NCBI GenBank assembly: GCA_037179335.1
Contig: JAKZHN010000023.1
Location: 124,001 to 188,000, forward strand
Direction of reading: 5' to 3'
Source of the DNA: Cyclaneusma minus
Taxonomy: Eukaryota; Ascomycota; Leotiomycetes; Marthamycetales; Marthamycetaceae
Length of the DNA: 64,000 nt
In this document: piece after piece, positions 1 to 13,100 of the stretch
How the letters are laid out: each line of letters begins with the position of its first letter
Numbering within the stretch: the first letter of the stretch is position 1
The notes under the pieces: generated by a model
Seen by the model: the letters and a program-made list of their open reading frames with translations, nothing else
Told to the model about the DNA's origin: nothing
Databases searched by the model: none
Program-made: the position numbers and the translations under genes

Positions 1-1941
1 TTTAATAAAATTATTTCCGAATTTAATAATAAATTTAATATTAGCATTAATATTAATATATTCTAAAATAATAAATTTATTTAATTTTTGCAAAATTTGC
101 TTTGCAATGCCTTTTTTTATTGCTTTGAAAAAATCCCCAATTTTGATAAATTAAATAATAATTTTAATTTAAAATTTAAAATTTGGCATATTGCTATTAA
201 AAATAAATTTGCCATTAATTATAATTATTTTTCCAATTTTTAATTTAAATTCGCCTATATTATTAATTGCATTAAAAATAAAGCCAATTATATTTTGCAA
301 TTAAAATGTATTTCTAATGCCAAAAATCTATTTTTTTTAAAAAAAATATGATTTTTTGCAAGCTATTTTTCATTTGCTAATTAAAAATTTAATATCTATT
401 ATTATTATATTGGTTATATAATAAAAAAATAAAAGATATATTTTTTTATTTTCATTTGCATTGCAATATTTAATTAAAAGCTATGATTAATTTTGACGTT
501 TTGACCTTTTTTTTCAAATTAATAGCCGCCATTGCTTTTATAATCTATTTTTGCCAGTTTTTTAAAAGTGCATATATTTTATATTATAATATAATTTAAA
601 GCATTGCTATTAAAAATAAAATTTGGCGCTTTTCAGATAATTGAAAATTTAGCTATAATAATAATAAGCATAAATAAAACAATACCAATAGCAGCGGCAA
701 TGCTAATAACAAAAGCAATTTTAATAGTAATAATAATAATAAAAGCCATTAGGCATGCTAAAAATATAAAAATCCGCAAAAATCTAATATTAAAAAATAA
801 ATAAAAAAATAAAGATTATTTAAAAGAAATTTGCTTTAACTATTATTAAATTGATTATATAAAATAGAATTGTTTAAATAATAAAATTTCAATAAAAAGA
901 AATTAAAAAATAGGCCAAATTCAAATAGGCGAAAAAAAAACGTATTTAATTTTAAATTGGAAAATAATATTGCTTAAAGAAAGTTTTTTTTAGACATTAT
1001 TGCTAATATTTTTATATTAATTTTTTTTAAATTTGATATATAATAGTTGCAAATTTCTATATATTTTTTAATTAATCATTAATTTTAAATTGCATAAATT
1101 TTTGCTTGATTTTAAATAGTAAAAAAGAAATTAAATATTGCTGGATTATTATTATTATTATTTGCGCTAGCCGGCGTATTTTAAAAATAAAGCAATTTAT
1201 AGCTGCTAGTTTTTAAAGCTAAAGATTGTTTTAAATTTGAAAATTAAATTTGAAAATTAAATAAAAAATTAAAATAGCCTAGCAAAATAAAAGCGCTTTA
1301 ATATAATATATTAAATAAGCTAATTATTATAGCATAAAATATACCAATTGCTATAATATAATATAATATACTATAATAGATTTTAAAAATTGTTTTTATA
1401 CACCGAATTGCAATTTGCAAAGCTTTTTAAAAAATAAATTAAAATTTGGCTTATATATTGCTTTTTTTTAAAACAAAATCCCAGCGCTGAAAAAAACAAA
1501 TAAAAAACAAATTTAAAAACGTTTTGGAAATTGGCTTTCAAAACGCCTTTATTTTAAATATATATATAATTTTTGCAAATAATATATAATAAAATTTAAA
1601 TAATTTAAAAAAAGACAATGCTATTATTTTTATTTATTTTTTATATAAAATCAATAAAAAACTGGAGGCTAAAGAACTGCTAAAAAAGCCAAAAACTAAT
1701 AATAATATAATATTTTAAAAAAAAGCTTTTTAAAGCTAGATAAAGCAATATGTTTTTTTCCAAGCAAATTTTAAATTGGCTATTAAATTAAAAACTATAT
1801 AATGCAAAAATTAAATTGGAAAAGCTAAAAAGCGAATTATTTTATTTTTTATTTTTTATTTTTTGTTATATTAAAAAGCTAATTAAAATTTATTTAAAAA
1901 TATTTGCAAAATAATTCAGCTAGAGGATTTATTAAATTAAT

Positions 1942-2340
1942 ATTTTTTTATTTGCTATATTGGTATTTTTTATTAAAAAGCTTGGAAAAAAGCTATGCTT
2001 TTATATAAATTATTGGAAGTTTAACAAAATTATTAACAAAATTATTATTTATTTTTATTATTTAAAAAAAAACCAAAAGAATTTAATAAAGCCAGGTATA
2101 TTATTAAAATTAATATTTAATAAGCTTTTTATTAAATTTATATAAATATTACTAATTAAAAGTATATAAATTTTTATATTAAATATAAAATCTACCGGTA
2201 TAAAATATTGCTATTTAAATTAATAAATAAATCGGTTATTGTTTTACCAATATATTAATAATTTATTATTTAATTTATTAAATAAAATTTATATGTTTTT
2301 TATTAATAATACTTTTATTTATAATATAAATTTTGCTTAA
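1942..2340 (+). pseudogene. Gypsy reverse transcriptase fragment, catalytic Asp pair mutated
   Basis: The open stretch 1960-2145 reads FIKKLGKKLCFYINYWKFNK, which lines up with the gypsy RT pattern FVKKKxGxLRFCxDYRxLNK, including the Asp of the first catalytic motif changed to Asn. About 150 bases further on, FINNTFIYN at about 2299-2325 corresponds to the YxDD box followed by the I-Y-S type tail. The two Asp codons at 2305-2310 are now AAT, i.e. GAT to AAT, the transition RIP makes. Stops lie between the two blocks. Family membership is established from motif order; the mutational cause is inference. Confidence 0.75.
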
Positions 2341-2559
2341 TATAAAAAAACGTTTTAAAAATATTACATAAATTAAAAGCTGCAAATTTGCAAGCCGATA
2401 TTAAAACACGTGAGTTTTTTATAATAGAAATTAAATATTTGGGCTATATTTTTTTGAAATAGAATTTGAATTAATTTAAAAGAAATAATAGCTATAAAAA
2501 ATTAATAGCAATTAAAGGAGAGATAAATTAAAAAAATTTAATTGTTTTTGGGATTTTAT

Positions 2560-3120
2560 AAGTTTTATTAAATTTTTACTAAAAATTATAATTAATTAAT
2601 ATAGCTTTTAAATTATTTAATTTATAAAAGTTATATTTGGAAATAGACGGATAAATATTAAAAAGTATTTAATAAATTTAAAAAAGCCCTATTATTAATA
2701 TTGGTCTTTATTAGCTATATTTTTAATTATAAATGCAAGCTACAAATTAATGCGTTAAATGGGATTATTAGAAAATTATCTTGTTAAAAATATTCCAATG
2801 GATTTTAATATCCAGTTTTTTATTTTTTTTAAATTATAAATAAATATTAAATAATTTATAAAATTTATAAGAAAACATTATTAGCAATTGTTTTATGTTT
2901 TATATATTGAAAAACTTATTTATTAGGAGTTTTTTAAAGAATTTAAAGAATTGATAATTATAAGGCTTTAAAATAATATATAATATTAAGAGCTTTTGAT
3001 ATTCAATAAATATAATAATAGGAAATCTTTAGCGAATATTATTTTCGTATTAAATATAAACCAGAATTTTTAAATAAAATCAACTTTTTTATTTAACGAA
3101 AGCACGATGTAAAATAAATT
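2560..3120 (+). pseudogene. Gypsy RNase H / connection fragment
   Basis: Past the RT palm the + strand gives phrases typical of gypsy connection and RNase H regions: a W-D-F-x-x-F-I-K-F block near 2550-2580, an alternating hydrophobic stretch around 2690-2960, and near 3028-3090 a segment reading SEYYFRIKYKPEFLN followed by RKHDVK. The last part matches the RNase H end 'F-x-I-x-Y-x-P-G-x-x-N-x-x-A-D-x-L-S-R'. Frames shift and stops occur, so this is a relic. Confidence 0.6.
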
Positions 3121-4708
3121 ATTGCTATAAAAAAATTTCAATTATATATATATAATATTGCTAAAAGAAATATTTAGATTCCGAAATTATTAAGAATTTA
3201 TAGCTAAACGCTATTGTTTTTTTAAATTTAGCGCCAATTAAATTATTGCAAATTAAGCTAATTAATAAATAAATAAATATTTTTTTAAGAATATTATTAA
3301 ATAATTAAAAATATAATGGAATTTTGGGAATTAGTAAATTCTGCAATTTCTAATATATAAAATAATTTCATATTATATAAAAAACAATTTATAATTTTTT
3401 AACGGGCATTTTATAAATTAAATTAATAATGAAAATATTAAAAAATATTTAAACAATTTATTTTAGCTATATAAAAATTTGCAAGCTAATTTAAAACGCT
3501 ATTAATAAAAAAAATTAAAAAATAGTAATTGCTATATTAAAAATTATAGAATTTGTATAAAAATGAAAATATCCCGAAATAAAGTACTAGGCCTATTCAA
3601 TCTATTGCCAATTTTAAATTGATTTTGACAATATATAATACTTAATTTTTATTATAAATTTTAAAAGCAAAAAAGGCTATAATATAATTATAATTATAAT
3701 TTGCCGGTTTGATAAAAGAATATCTATAATGTTTTATTTTTAAATGGTAAATATAAAAAGAATAGCAAATGTTTTTTATATTATAATATATTATATTTAT
3801 AAAGCTTTAAAAACCATTATATTAAATTAAAGACCGCAATTTGTTTTTGATTTTTGGAAAGAATTTATAAAAATATCCAATATAGCAATTTTTTTTATTT
3901 GCTTATTAGTTATAAATCAACGGTTAAATCAAAATTAAAAATGCTATTTTGAATTTAATTTTTTTTTCTAATTAATTAATTTTTAAAATAATTGGCCGAA
4001 GTAGCTGCTTTTAATGAAAAAAATAATTATAACTCTATTATAAAAATTAATTAATATAAAATTAATTAAAAATTAATTAAAATATAAATTATATATAAAT
4101 TTTAATTAGGGAATTTTTAAATTTGAGTTTTTTATATAAGCATTAAATTGTGATAATGCAATTAAATAATAAATCCATATTTAATATTGCTAAAAAATCG
4201 CTTAAAATGCTATAGAAATCGCTTAATAATTATAAATGATTTAGGCAAATAAATATTATTAAATTATTAATTTTAATATTGGGAATTATATTTATATTGT
4301 AATTAAGCATTAAAAGACTTTATAATCTAATTGGAAATTAGCAAATAAAATTGCAGAATTTTAAAAAATTGCTAAAAAAAAGCGGAGCGTTTTATTTTAA
4401 TTTATTCAAAAGCGTTTAAATACATATATTTTTTATTTTAGTAAATTATAATTAGCTGGATTAAATTTGCTTTTTAAATAAATTATAAAGCCTAAGCTAT
4501 TAATAAAAATTAACGGCTATAAAAAATAGAAAGTTTTTAAAATTTTAAATTCGCAGCTATTAAAATAAAAGCTTTATTACCGAGTACATTAGGGATTATA
4601 ATATAATCCCGATATTAAATAATACTTGTATAAAATTTTTAAATACGCGCTTATAAAGCTTAGGAAATTTTATAACGCCAATCTTTTAAAGCTAAGGCCT
4701 TCGAAGAA

Positions 4709-4941
4709 ATTGGGTAAATAGGAAGCACGTAATAGGGCGTTGGAGACGGAAAATTAACGGCCCTAGGCCGCACACCCTTTATTTTGCGAACACGTGACCG
4801 GACCGATTATAGCTCCGGTCCCACCTATATATAAAGCTCTCCAAAGCTTTTTGGATTTTCTTTCCTTTTTTATAGCAATAAACACCTATTAATAGCGTCC
4901 TTTACTCGGCCTAATCCGAAAAGAAAATCTAGGTCGTGATA
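4709..4941 (+). repeat. Probable 3' LTR of the gypsy relic
   Basis: This block follows the last gypsy reading frame and a short purine-rich run (about 4709-4721, polypurine-tract position). It has promoter-like content: CACGTG at 4791-4796, a TATA box TATATAAA at 4828-4835 and a pyrimidine-rich stretch. It ends near TCGTGATA, which would be a normal CA-ending LTR terminus after one C-to-T change. GC is clearly higher than in the coding relic to its left. The matching 5' LTR is not in the window, so the boundaries are approximate. Confidence 0.5.
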
Positions 4942-5480
4942 TTATAGCTGGCAATTGGTATTTGGCAGCTATAAATAGCTTTAAATTTGCAGCCAATAGC
5001 TATGCAAGCAAGCAAGCATGGCTAATTTTTGGCAGCTATAAAAGTGTAAATAGTTTTAAATTTGCAACCAATAATTGGCTATTATAAATAATAGCAATTA
5101 TAAAACCTTATTGCAATTATAAAATCATAAAACCAAAATGCGGTCGCCAAATTTAGCAACCGCATTATAATCGCGCAATTATAAAACGGTCGCGCAATCG
5201 TTTTTTAAAATTGCCTCGCTCCGCTAAGGTAGTTTTACTTTCCAAGCACGTGTCATTTTCAGCTAAATAGGTATATAAGGGCATTTTTTCCTCCCCTTTA
5301 ATTCCTTCTCCAAACTTAAAATCTCCGGAAAAAAAGCAAATGGAGAAGGAATTACTATTATCTATTTCCTAATCCAGGGCCACGAGTTAAGCATTTGCTA
5401 TTTCGTTATTCCCATATAATAAAGTAGTGCCCGATATATTATATACCTTAGCGAAAGGGGGGGGGGAGGGTGTGGCGCAA
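4942..5480. repeat. Moderately AT-rich spacer with direct and inverted repeats and a second TATA block
   Basis: An imperfect direct repeat (TTGGCAGCTATAAA... at about 4962-5001 and about 5029-5082) is followed by a short inverted repeat around AATGCGGT/ACCGCATT (about 5137-5166). At 5220-5460 a second LTR-like block has CACGTG at 5247-5252, TATATAA at 5272-5278 and a purine run with ten Gs at 5457-5466. It may be part of another LTR element, but I cannot define ends or a partner copy. Confidence 0.4.
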
Positions 5481-8400
5481 CGGTATATAAACGGTAAATA
5501 ATTTTAAAAACGGTATAAAACTTGAGAAATAGTACGGAATTATAGAAATTATGGATTTCCGTTTTATAATTCGCATTAATTTACTTGGTTATTAATTGTT
5601 TCCATAATTTCTTACCGTTTTATATTGCAATTATATAAGCTGCAAATTTACTAAATTATGCCAAGCTTGCAAATTTCAAGCGGTTTCCAATTGTTTTTAT
5701 TATTCCGTTTCGTTTTATTTAATTTAGGCGTTCATTAATTATTTGAATAATATTATAATATTTTATTATAGCGCTTAAATAATATTAAATTTAATTACAA
5801 TTACTTTATAATATAATAGCATAGAAAATTACAAAGTCCAAAAAGCTTAATTTAAAAAAAAAATCCATTTTTTTAGCTTCAGCGTCTTTTTCGCTTCCTA
5901 TAATTTCTTATAATATTTTTCTATTAAATATTTATAAAAAAGAATTCAAAATATTAATCCGGAAATTTATTAATATTGCGCCAGGATTAATAGGGAAATT
6001 AATAACCAAATAATATTTAAAGCTTATTGGTTTTTTACTTTTTTATTTTGGGCCCTTTTAAAATTTAATTGGATAATAATAAGCTTAATATAAATAGGTT
6101 TGATCTAATTGGGCAATAATAATTTTTATATTGCTTAAATTTATTAAGGCCTTTTTATTTTTTGGCTAATTAGCTATTTGAAAACCACTTAGCGTTTTTT
6201 AAAACAAGCGTAAAGTTTTTCTAAAAGGGTTTAAATATTTTTTTAATTTTTAAAAATAGGCTTTTGCTAATTAGCTATTTGTTTTTTAAATATTCACAAG
6301 AAAAAAACCTTTAAAATTTTAATCTAGAAATTTATTAATATTATAAAAGTTTGGATAATTTTGGGATAATAAAATTTTGCCTTTAAAATTAACCCGATAT
6401 TAATTTAGCTATTAAATAATAAACTGTTAAAACAAAAGATATAATTAAAGGATATATATAAAATAATGGAAAAAAGTAAATAAATTATAATAGGATTAAG
6501 AAAATATTATTATAATAAGATTAATAATAATTGCCTGCTATTTTTAAATTTATTGCTTTATTTTTGCCTTTATTTCCTAGGCTTTTTAAATATTAATTAA
6601 AATATAGGCTAATATATAATCGCCGTAATTCGGAAATTAACGCTTTTTTTTCTTAGGCGTATTAGCAATTGGCAAATAATAAAACCGCTATTTTTATAAA
6701 TAGGTATTAAATTTAAAAAGTTTAATTAACGAATACTTTAAAATATTGCTTTATTGGGTAAAAACGTATTATTTTAAAAGCTTGCGAAATTAAGTTTTTT
6801 TATTAATTTATTACCCCGAAATTAATGCGTTTAATATAGATTTCAAATATAATATAAAAAAATAAAAATATAATATAATATAATCGAGGGGTATATATAA
6901 AATAAGTATTTTATAAGGCTGAAATTGCTGGAGCTATTATTTATGATCCAGCCTTTTAAACAAAATTATTTATATATGATAATTTATAATCCAACTTTTT
7001 TTTATTAAATTTTATATTAATATAGCTTTATAGAATATTACGGAAGTATAAATTTCCTTAAAATTTTATAATATTATGTTTTTAAATTTATTAGCGAAAA
7101 AGGGATTTAAATTATAGTTTACTATATATAAATAATTTTATTTAAAGAGCTAGTTTGAAATATGGATATTATATAATTTATAAATATAAATATAGTTGAT
7201 TTTTATATTAAAGGTGATAGCTAATTTTTTAGCTATATTTAAAATCCTTAATTTCTTTTTTTTTTAAAAAAAAATATAAATTATATAATGCCTATATTTT
7301 GGAATAAAAACGAGAAATATTATAAAATATAATGTCCAGCTTTTTAAATATATAGGCAATTAATTAAAAGGGGTTATAATTAGGCATTATTAAATAGGGA
7401 AATTAAGGATTTTAAATGCTTTAATATAAAACAAATTCCTAATATTTTAAAGCAATAATTAAAAATATATTATATAATAAATTCGGGTATAAATAAAAAG
7501 TATGCAAAAATAGATTTTAATTTAAATAATTTATAATTTATTTATTAACGCCTGGGCTAATAATTTATTAAACAAATATATATATTTAATATTAATATTA
7601 ATAGTATATATATATTATATTTGGTAAAAATAAAACAACAATATATATTTAAATATTGCTTTTTAAAAATTTCTTCATTTTAAAAGGTATTTAGCTTTTA
7701 AATAAATATATTAATGCTATAAGCTTTTAAAAGCCTATTTTTTTTATAAAAGCGCAAATTTAAGAAAAGGTTTTTTTTCTATTATAGCATTTAAAGCCAG
7801 CACGAAACTTTATAATTTGTTTATTTTTATTTTAATATAAGCGCTTATTAGCAAAAGCTGCTATTATAGCGGATATTAATCTGGGGTTTATTAATAATAT
7901 TAATTGGGCTAATAATTTATAAAAAAATAAAAAAATAAAGAATGGTATTATTATACGTGGTTGCAATATATTTAATTTATATATATTTAAAAGCGTAATT
8001 CCGGTAAATATAATAGCGGCAGCTAAAATAGCTATATCCGGGTTATATTTCTCTTTTATTAATAAAATTTCTAAAATTAGGAAAAAACTAATTTATTATA
8101 TAAAAAGGGCAAAATAATTAAAAAGCCTTAATATTATTATAATGCAAAATAAAAAAGCGTTTTTATATTAATAGTATATATATATAATGTTTGGATTATA
8201 TGGAAAAGAATTGCTTAATGGTATTATAAAGCTATAAAATAAAGGCATTATATTTTAAAAAATTAAAAAATTAATTTTAAAGTATAAATATACAAAGTAG
8301 CAATAAAATTGCAAATATAGTAAAATAATAATACTAATAATTATTATTAAATAGGTAGCTGAAAAAAAAATGCGTAAAAATATAAGGAAGTTTAATTACG

Positions 8401-8966
8401 GTATTTTAAATGCTTTTAAAAGTATTTTTTAAAATCACTATTGCAATATAAAATATAAGCTTATTTTAAATACTTTTTATAAAAACAAATATATATTTTT
8501 AAAAAGGTATTTATACTATTATAAGCTTTTTAATATATTAAAAAAAATTAAACCTATATTGCTAATTTATTAAATTAAATTGCTAAAAAAAATAAAAATA
8601 AAAAAATTCTTTTAGCATTTTAATATTAAAATGGAATTAATAATATAGTATTAAAAAACATTAATAATATATATATATAGTATTTAAAAACTTATAATAA
8701 TATTATAATGCTATACTAGTAAATAACAATCTATAAATAAAATAATACTATAAATAAATAAATTATTAATAAAGAAAAGCATATAATAAAGGCCAAAAAT
8801 AAAATAGGCTTAGCAATATCCTTTAAAACAAGCTTATAAATTTTATTAAGAATTTTTATAAGGTAGAAATTTTTGAATTAGCTATAAGGCTTTTAAAATA
8901 AAATAATATAATAAATGAAATAAAGTAAATAAAAATTTTATTATAAGAAAAATTAAAAAATTAATA
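5481..8966. other. RIP-type AT desert, host DNA of the copia insertion (left part)
   Basis: Almost purely A/T DNA with scattered TATA-rich words and no credible gene. Near 5545-5555 and 5601-5611 an 11-bp perfect inverted repeat (GAAATTATGGA/TCCATAATTTC) is embedded in ACGGTA-rich repeats and might be a small MITE. The rest looks like mutated transposon DNA by composition, but I could not assign a family. The complete copia relic at 8972-14672 was inserted into this sequence, so this block and 14678-17386 were once contiguous. Confidence 0.5.
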
Positions 8967-8971
8967 TTTAT

Positions 8972-9160
8972 TATTAAAAATAAATGGATATAAGGGTATA
9001 AAACAAGGGTATAAAAGACGTTCTATTATGCTTAAGGAGATTAAAGTAATTAGCTATCCAAAATAAAAATATTTTTATTATGCGAACGCTAATTTCTTTT
9101 AAATCTAGCTATATATAATAGCTATTTTATAATAGCTGCTATTGCATTTATTTTTTAATA
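8972..9160 (-). repeat. 3' LTR of copia copy A
   Basis: 189 bp. It aligns over its whole length with 14490-14672 and, as reverse complement, with the LTRs at 43906-44095 and 54054-54243. Shared landmarks are GGATATAAGGGTATA, TTATGCTTAA and GCGAACGCTA. Differences are mainly transitions. It is the more heavily AT-converted of the two LTRs of this copy. Confidence 0.85.
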
Positions 9161-10139
9161 CTTCCCTATAAAATTAGCCAATTTTTTATAGCCTTATATA
9201 AGAAATTTTAGCATTTTTATAGATTTTTATAAATTTAATTTAATAAAGCGGCTTTATTAGCCTATTCGCTACTATTTTATTTATAAAAATATATTTAACC
9301 ATAAGCCTTTTTCTTTAAAGAAAGTCGAATAAAATAAATATATTACATTTATATATTTAAAGCATTTATAAGGTTTTGATTTTTTAATTATATAAAAAAA
9401 ATTCAAATTGTTTTTAAGCATTTAAATAAATTATAAATTTTTATTAATAAATTAAAAAAATTCCAAATGTTTAAAAATTTGACCAAGCTATTGGCTTTAT
9501 TTAGCATAGCTAAATAGGGCAATATATTTAAATTTGGTTAAAAAAAATATACCATTGTTTTTTGCTTTTTTATAATATTGTTTTGCTATAAAATATAGCA
9601 ATAATACCAAATACGCTTATTTAATTAATTTTATTACTAGCTTAATTAAAATTTAAATGAATCATTAATTTAGATTTTTTTTTTAAAATTATAGCGTATT
9701 TTATAAAAACTTATTAAATTAATATAATATAATAAACTTTTAAAAGCATAGCTATAATAGGCTAATAAATTATTTATATATTACATTAGCCTTTTAATTA
9801 TAAAGGCAATATTTAAATAAATAAAAATTATAATAAATATAAGGCTTTTAATAATTTGCTAATAGTTTTTAATATTTATACGCTTATTATTGAAAGCAAA
9901 AGGTTTAAAAACTTTATAATTATTTATAAAAATACGCTTAATTAAAAATCGGAATTTGGCTATATTAAATTTTTTTAGTATTTGGTATAAATATTATTTT
10001 TGGTTAAAATAAAACATTCTGGCCTTTTTATTTTTCTTTACCTTTATACCAAAACTTTTAAAAATCTCCTTTAAATTTTTAGTATTAAATTAAAAAAGAT
10101 AGCTAAAAATAAAGCTTCATTAGTTTTCTTTTTGCTTTA

Positions 10140-10185
10140 AGCGGCTATAATAATATTATTAATATAAAGTAAAAAAATAATATTA
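10140..10185 (-). pseudogene. Copia reverse transcriptase active-site box (YVDD to YINN), copy A
   Basis: The minus strand reads LLYINNIIIA. In Ty1/copia RT this position is LLYVDDIIIA, with the two Asp residues binding the catalytic metals. Both Asp codons are AAT (10155-10160 on the + strand read ATTATT). The same substitution occurs in copy B. Confidence 0.8.
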
Positions 10186-13100
10186 TATTTTAAATATTTA
10201 TAAATATAAAGATCTATAAAACTTTATACAAAATTCCATTTTTTTATTTATTTTTTATAAATAGATTTTAATTTTTGGCAGCCTGCTTTAAATTATACAA
10301 GCTTTTAAAAATTTAAAACTTTTAATTTAATAAAATAACAAAACTTTTAAAAAAGCTTAAATAAATTTTAAATATTATTTTGGCTTTTATAGAAGCATTT
10401 TTGATATTAAATTATTTATATTTAAAATTGTTGCAAAAAATAATATAAAATATATATATATATATATATAAATAACAAAAGCAAAAGTATTAGTATAATG
10501 CTTTTTAAATACCTAGCTAAGATTCCGGGCAATTAGACAAGCTTTAAATCGTTTAATAATTTTAATAATTTTGGTTTTAATAATATATATTTAATTAATT
10601 AATTATAAATTTGCTTTTTTCGGCTTTTTAATATATTTTTAAATACTATTTTTTATTAAAAGTTTAAGCTTTTTAATTATAGCAAGCTTTTATTACTTGC
10701 AATAAAAAAATTTAAAATCTATTATTTATTTATATAATTAAAGAATTTTAATTTTGCAAATCTTTATTGCTAAAAAGCATTTTTTAATAATTGAATTTAT
10801 AAGTTTTTTAATATTAGTAATATTATAGCTAATATATATAATTATAATTTAAATAATTTTATAAAGCTTGGTATTTTATTTTGCAGCTTTAAAATTAGTT
10901 TTTTTTTGTTTTTTTCTTTTTTTTTTGTTTTTTTATAAAATACGGCTTAATTTCAAAAGCCAGAATATTATTTCCAAAAGGAAAAGAAAATTGAAAAAAG
11001 CAAAAATGGCGTTACTAATAAAAACGCTAAAAAAATTAAAATTAACGTTATTATTATTATTAATTTTAATATAATTATTTATTAAAATAAAAGCGGGAAT
11101 TTTTATATAAAAAATTAAAAATAGCTTTTAAATAGCCTGCCTTTTTTTTTATTTAATCAATACTTTTTATTTTTTATTTAGCTTTAATTGTTTTTTAAAC
11201 TTAGAATTTAATTAATTTAAGTTATTAAAATTAGCAGCAAAATTAGCTAAAAATATAAATATATTTATATTTATTATTTTAGAAATTAATATAAATAATG
11301 GCGCAATTAACGATATAAATAATGCGCTATTTTAAAGCGCTTTTGATATTTTATATTAAGGTATTTTTAATATATTGTAATATAGTATTTTAAATATATT
11401 AAGAATTGGCTTTAATACCGGTATATATAATATACTATATTACGGCGCTCTTAAAATATTAAAAATCGGTGTTTTTTATATTGAATTAAATACATTATAT
11501 TATAGCGGAAAGTTAAATTCTTTATTTATAGGCTTTGGCTTTTTTATTTTATTAATATCCAATTTCTTAAAATTAATAACGTTTTTTTTTTGCTTTATAA
11601 AATTTTATTATTTGCGCTTTATTATTATGCTTTAATTATTTAAAGTTTTTTGAATCTTTAAATTAAGCTTTAATTTTAATTTAAATTTCCAAATCTTAAT
11701 TTTATTTATATAATATATATATATTAATTTTAAAAAATAACTTTTAAATTGCTTTATAATAATATTGAAATATTTTATAAAAATATTAATCTAACCGGTA
11801 TTAATAAGCTTATAATATAATTAATTTTTAAAAATAAGTTTTAAATTAAAATAAAAAGCATACAAAAATCCAAATATTTCAATATTATTAATAAAAAATA
11901 AAAATCCATTTTAAGCTTTTTTAAAGCTGGTAAAATAGCCATTAATAATAGGGCTAATAAAAGCGCGATTGCAAATGTAAATATTATATTTAGCAGCTTT
12001 ATTTTAAAATTTAAATAAAGCCTAAATATTAGCTTTTAATTATTAAAATTTTTATTTTATAAAACTATTTTAATAAAATAAAGCTATTATAATAAATTGC
12101 GCTTTAATTTTTTTAATATAAATTTATTGCTTAATTGCTTTAAAAAATTTAAAAGCATTATTATTATAAATTGCTCTAATTCTTTTCCGAATTGGTTTTG
12201 GCTTATAAAATCTATTTTTAAAAGTCCTAAATAACGTTGTTTTTAATAATTAATAAAATAGCCCAAACTTTTTATATAAAGCTATTGAGAATATATAAAA
12301 AATATCGGTTCTTATTAAAAAATGAAAAACAAATCTAGTATAATTAAATTAAATAAATTTAAATTTAATAATTTTATATAAATTTAATTTTTAAAAAAGA
12401 AGATTTAATAAAAACATATGTTTAATAGGCTTTACAATTGGCTAATAATAAAATTTTAATAGATTTTACCAATATAGTAATTTTATAAATATTGCCAATT
12501 ATAGTATTCTTGAAATAATAAAGTTTTTTATACTATAAATTACAAAGTTTTAATTTGAAAAAATTAAAATTAAATGGCTTTAAAAAATAAAAAGAAATTA
12601 AAACAAATATTAATTATAATGGTATTTGCCTTAGCTATAAAAGCGTAATTTTTATATTTTTGGCTTATATTAAATATAATATATAATTTATAACTGAGAA
12701 TGGCGCTAATAAGTTAATAATTTAATTTCTTTTTATAATTTCTTTTTTATTAAAATAATTTAATAAGCCAGCTATATATAATTTTTAATTTAAAATTAAA
12801 TTAATTTTAAAATTTAAAATTAAAAAGAATTTAAAAGCATAAATAATTTATTTAAATATTTAATTTTTATAATATTCTAATAAATAATTTGCAGCATTTT
12901 TTTATTAATTTTTTTAATTTTCTTAAAAAAAGGTATTGATTAAATATATATAATAAAGCGCCGGTATCTAAAACCTAAATGAAAAAAATGGCCTTATTAA
13001 TTAGCTTATAGCTAATATAAGCAACGTTTTTATTTTTTTCAAAATTAAATAGAATTTTGATAGCATTATTATTTTCGGCGTTATTATTAATTTTAGCGGT

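Larger units (their letters stand above)
1..4708 (+). mobile_element. RIP-degraded Ty3/gypsy retrotransposon, pol region, 5' end outside window
   Basis: Relic of an LTR retrotransposon read on the + strand. Fragments in changing frames follow the order of gypsy pol: reverse transcriptase about 1942-2340, RNase H about 2560-3110, then a long integrase-type tail to a final short reading frame ending near 4708. Left of about 1900 the DNA is AT-only and would hold gag and protease if the element is complete; I cannot read them. No 5' LTR is visible, so the element probably starts left of the window. Stops in all frames and near absence of G:C pairs indicate RIP. It cannot encode active enzymes. 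Confidence 0.75.
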
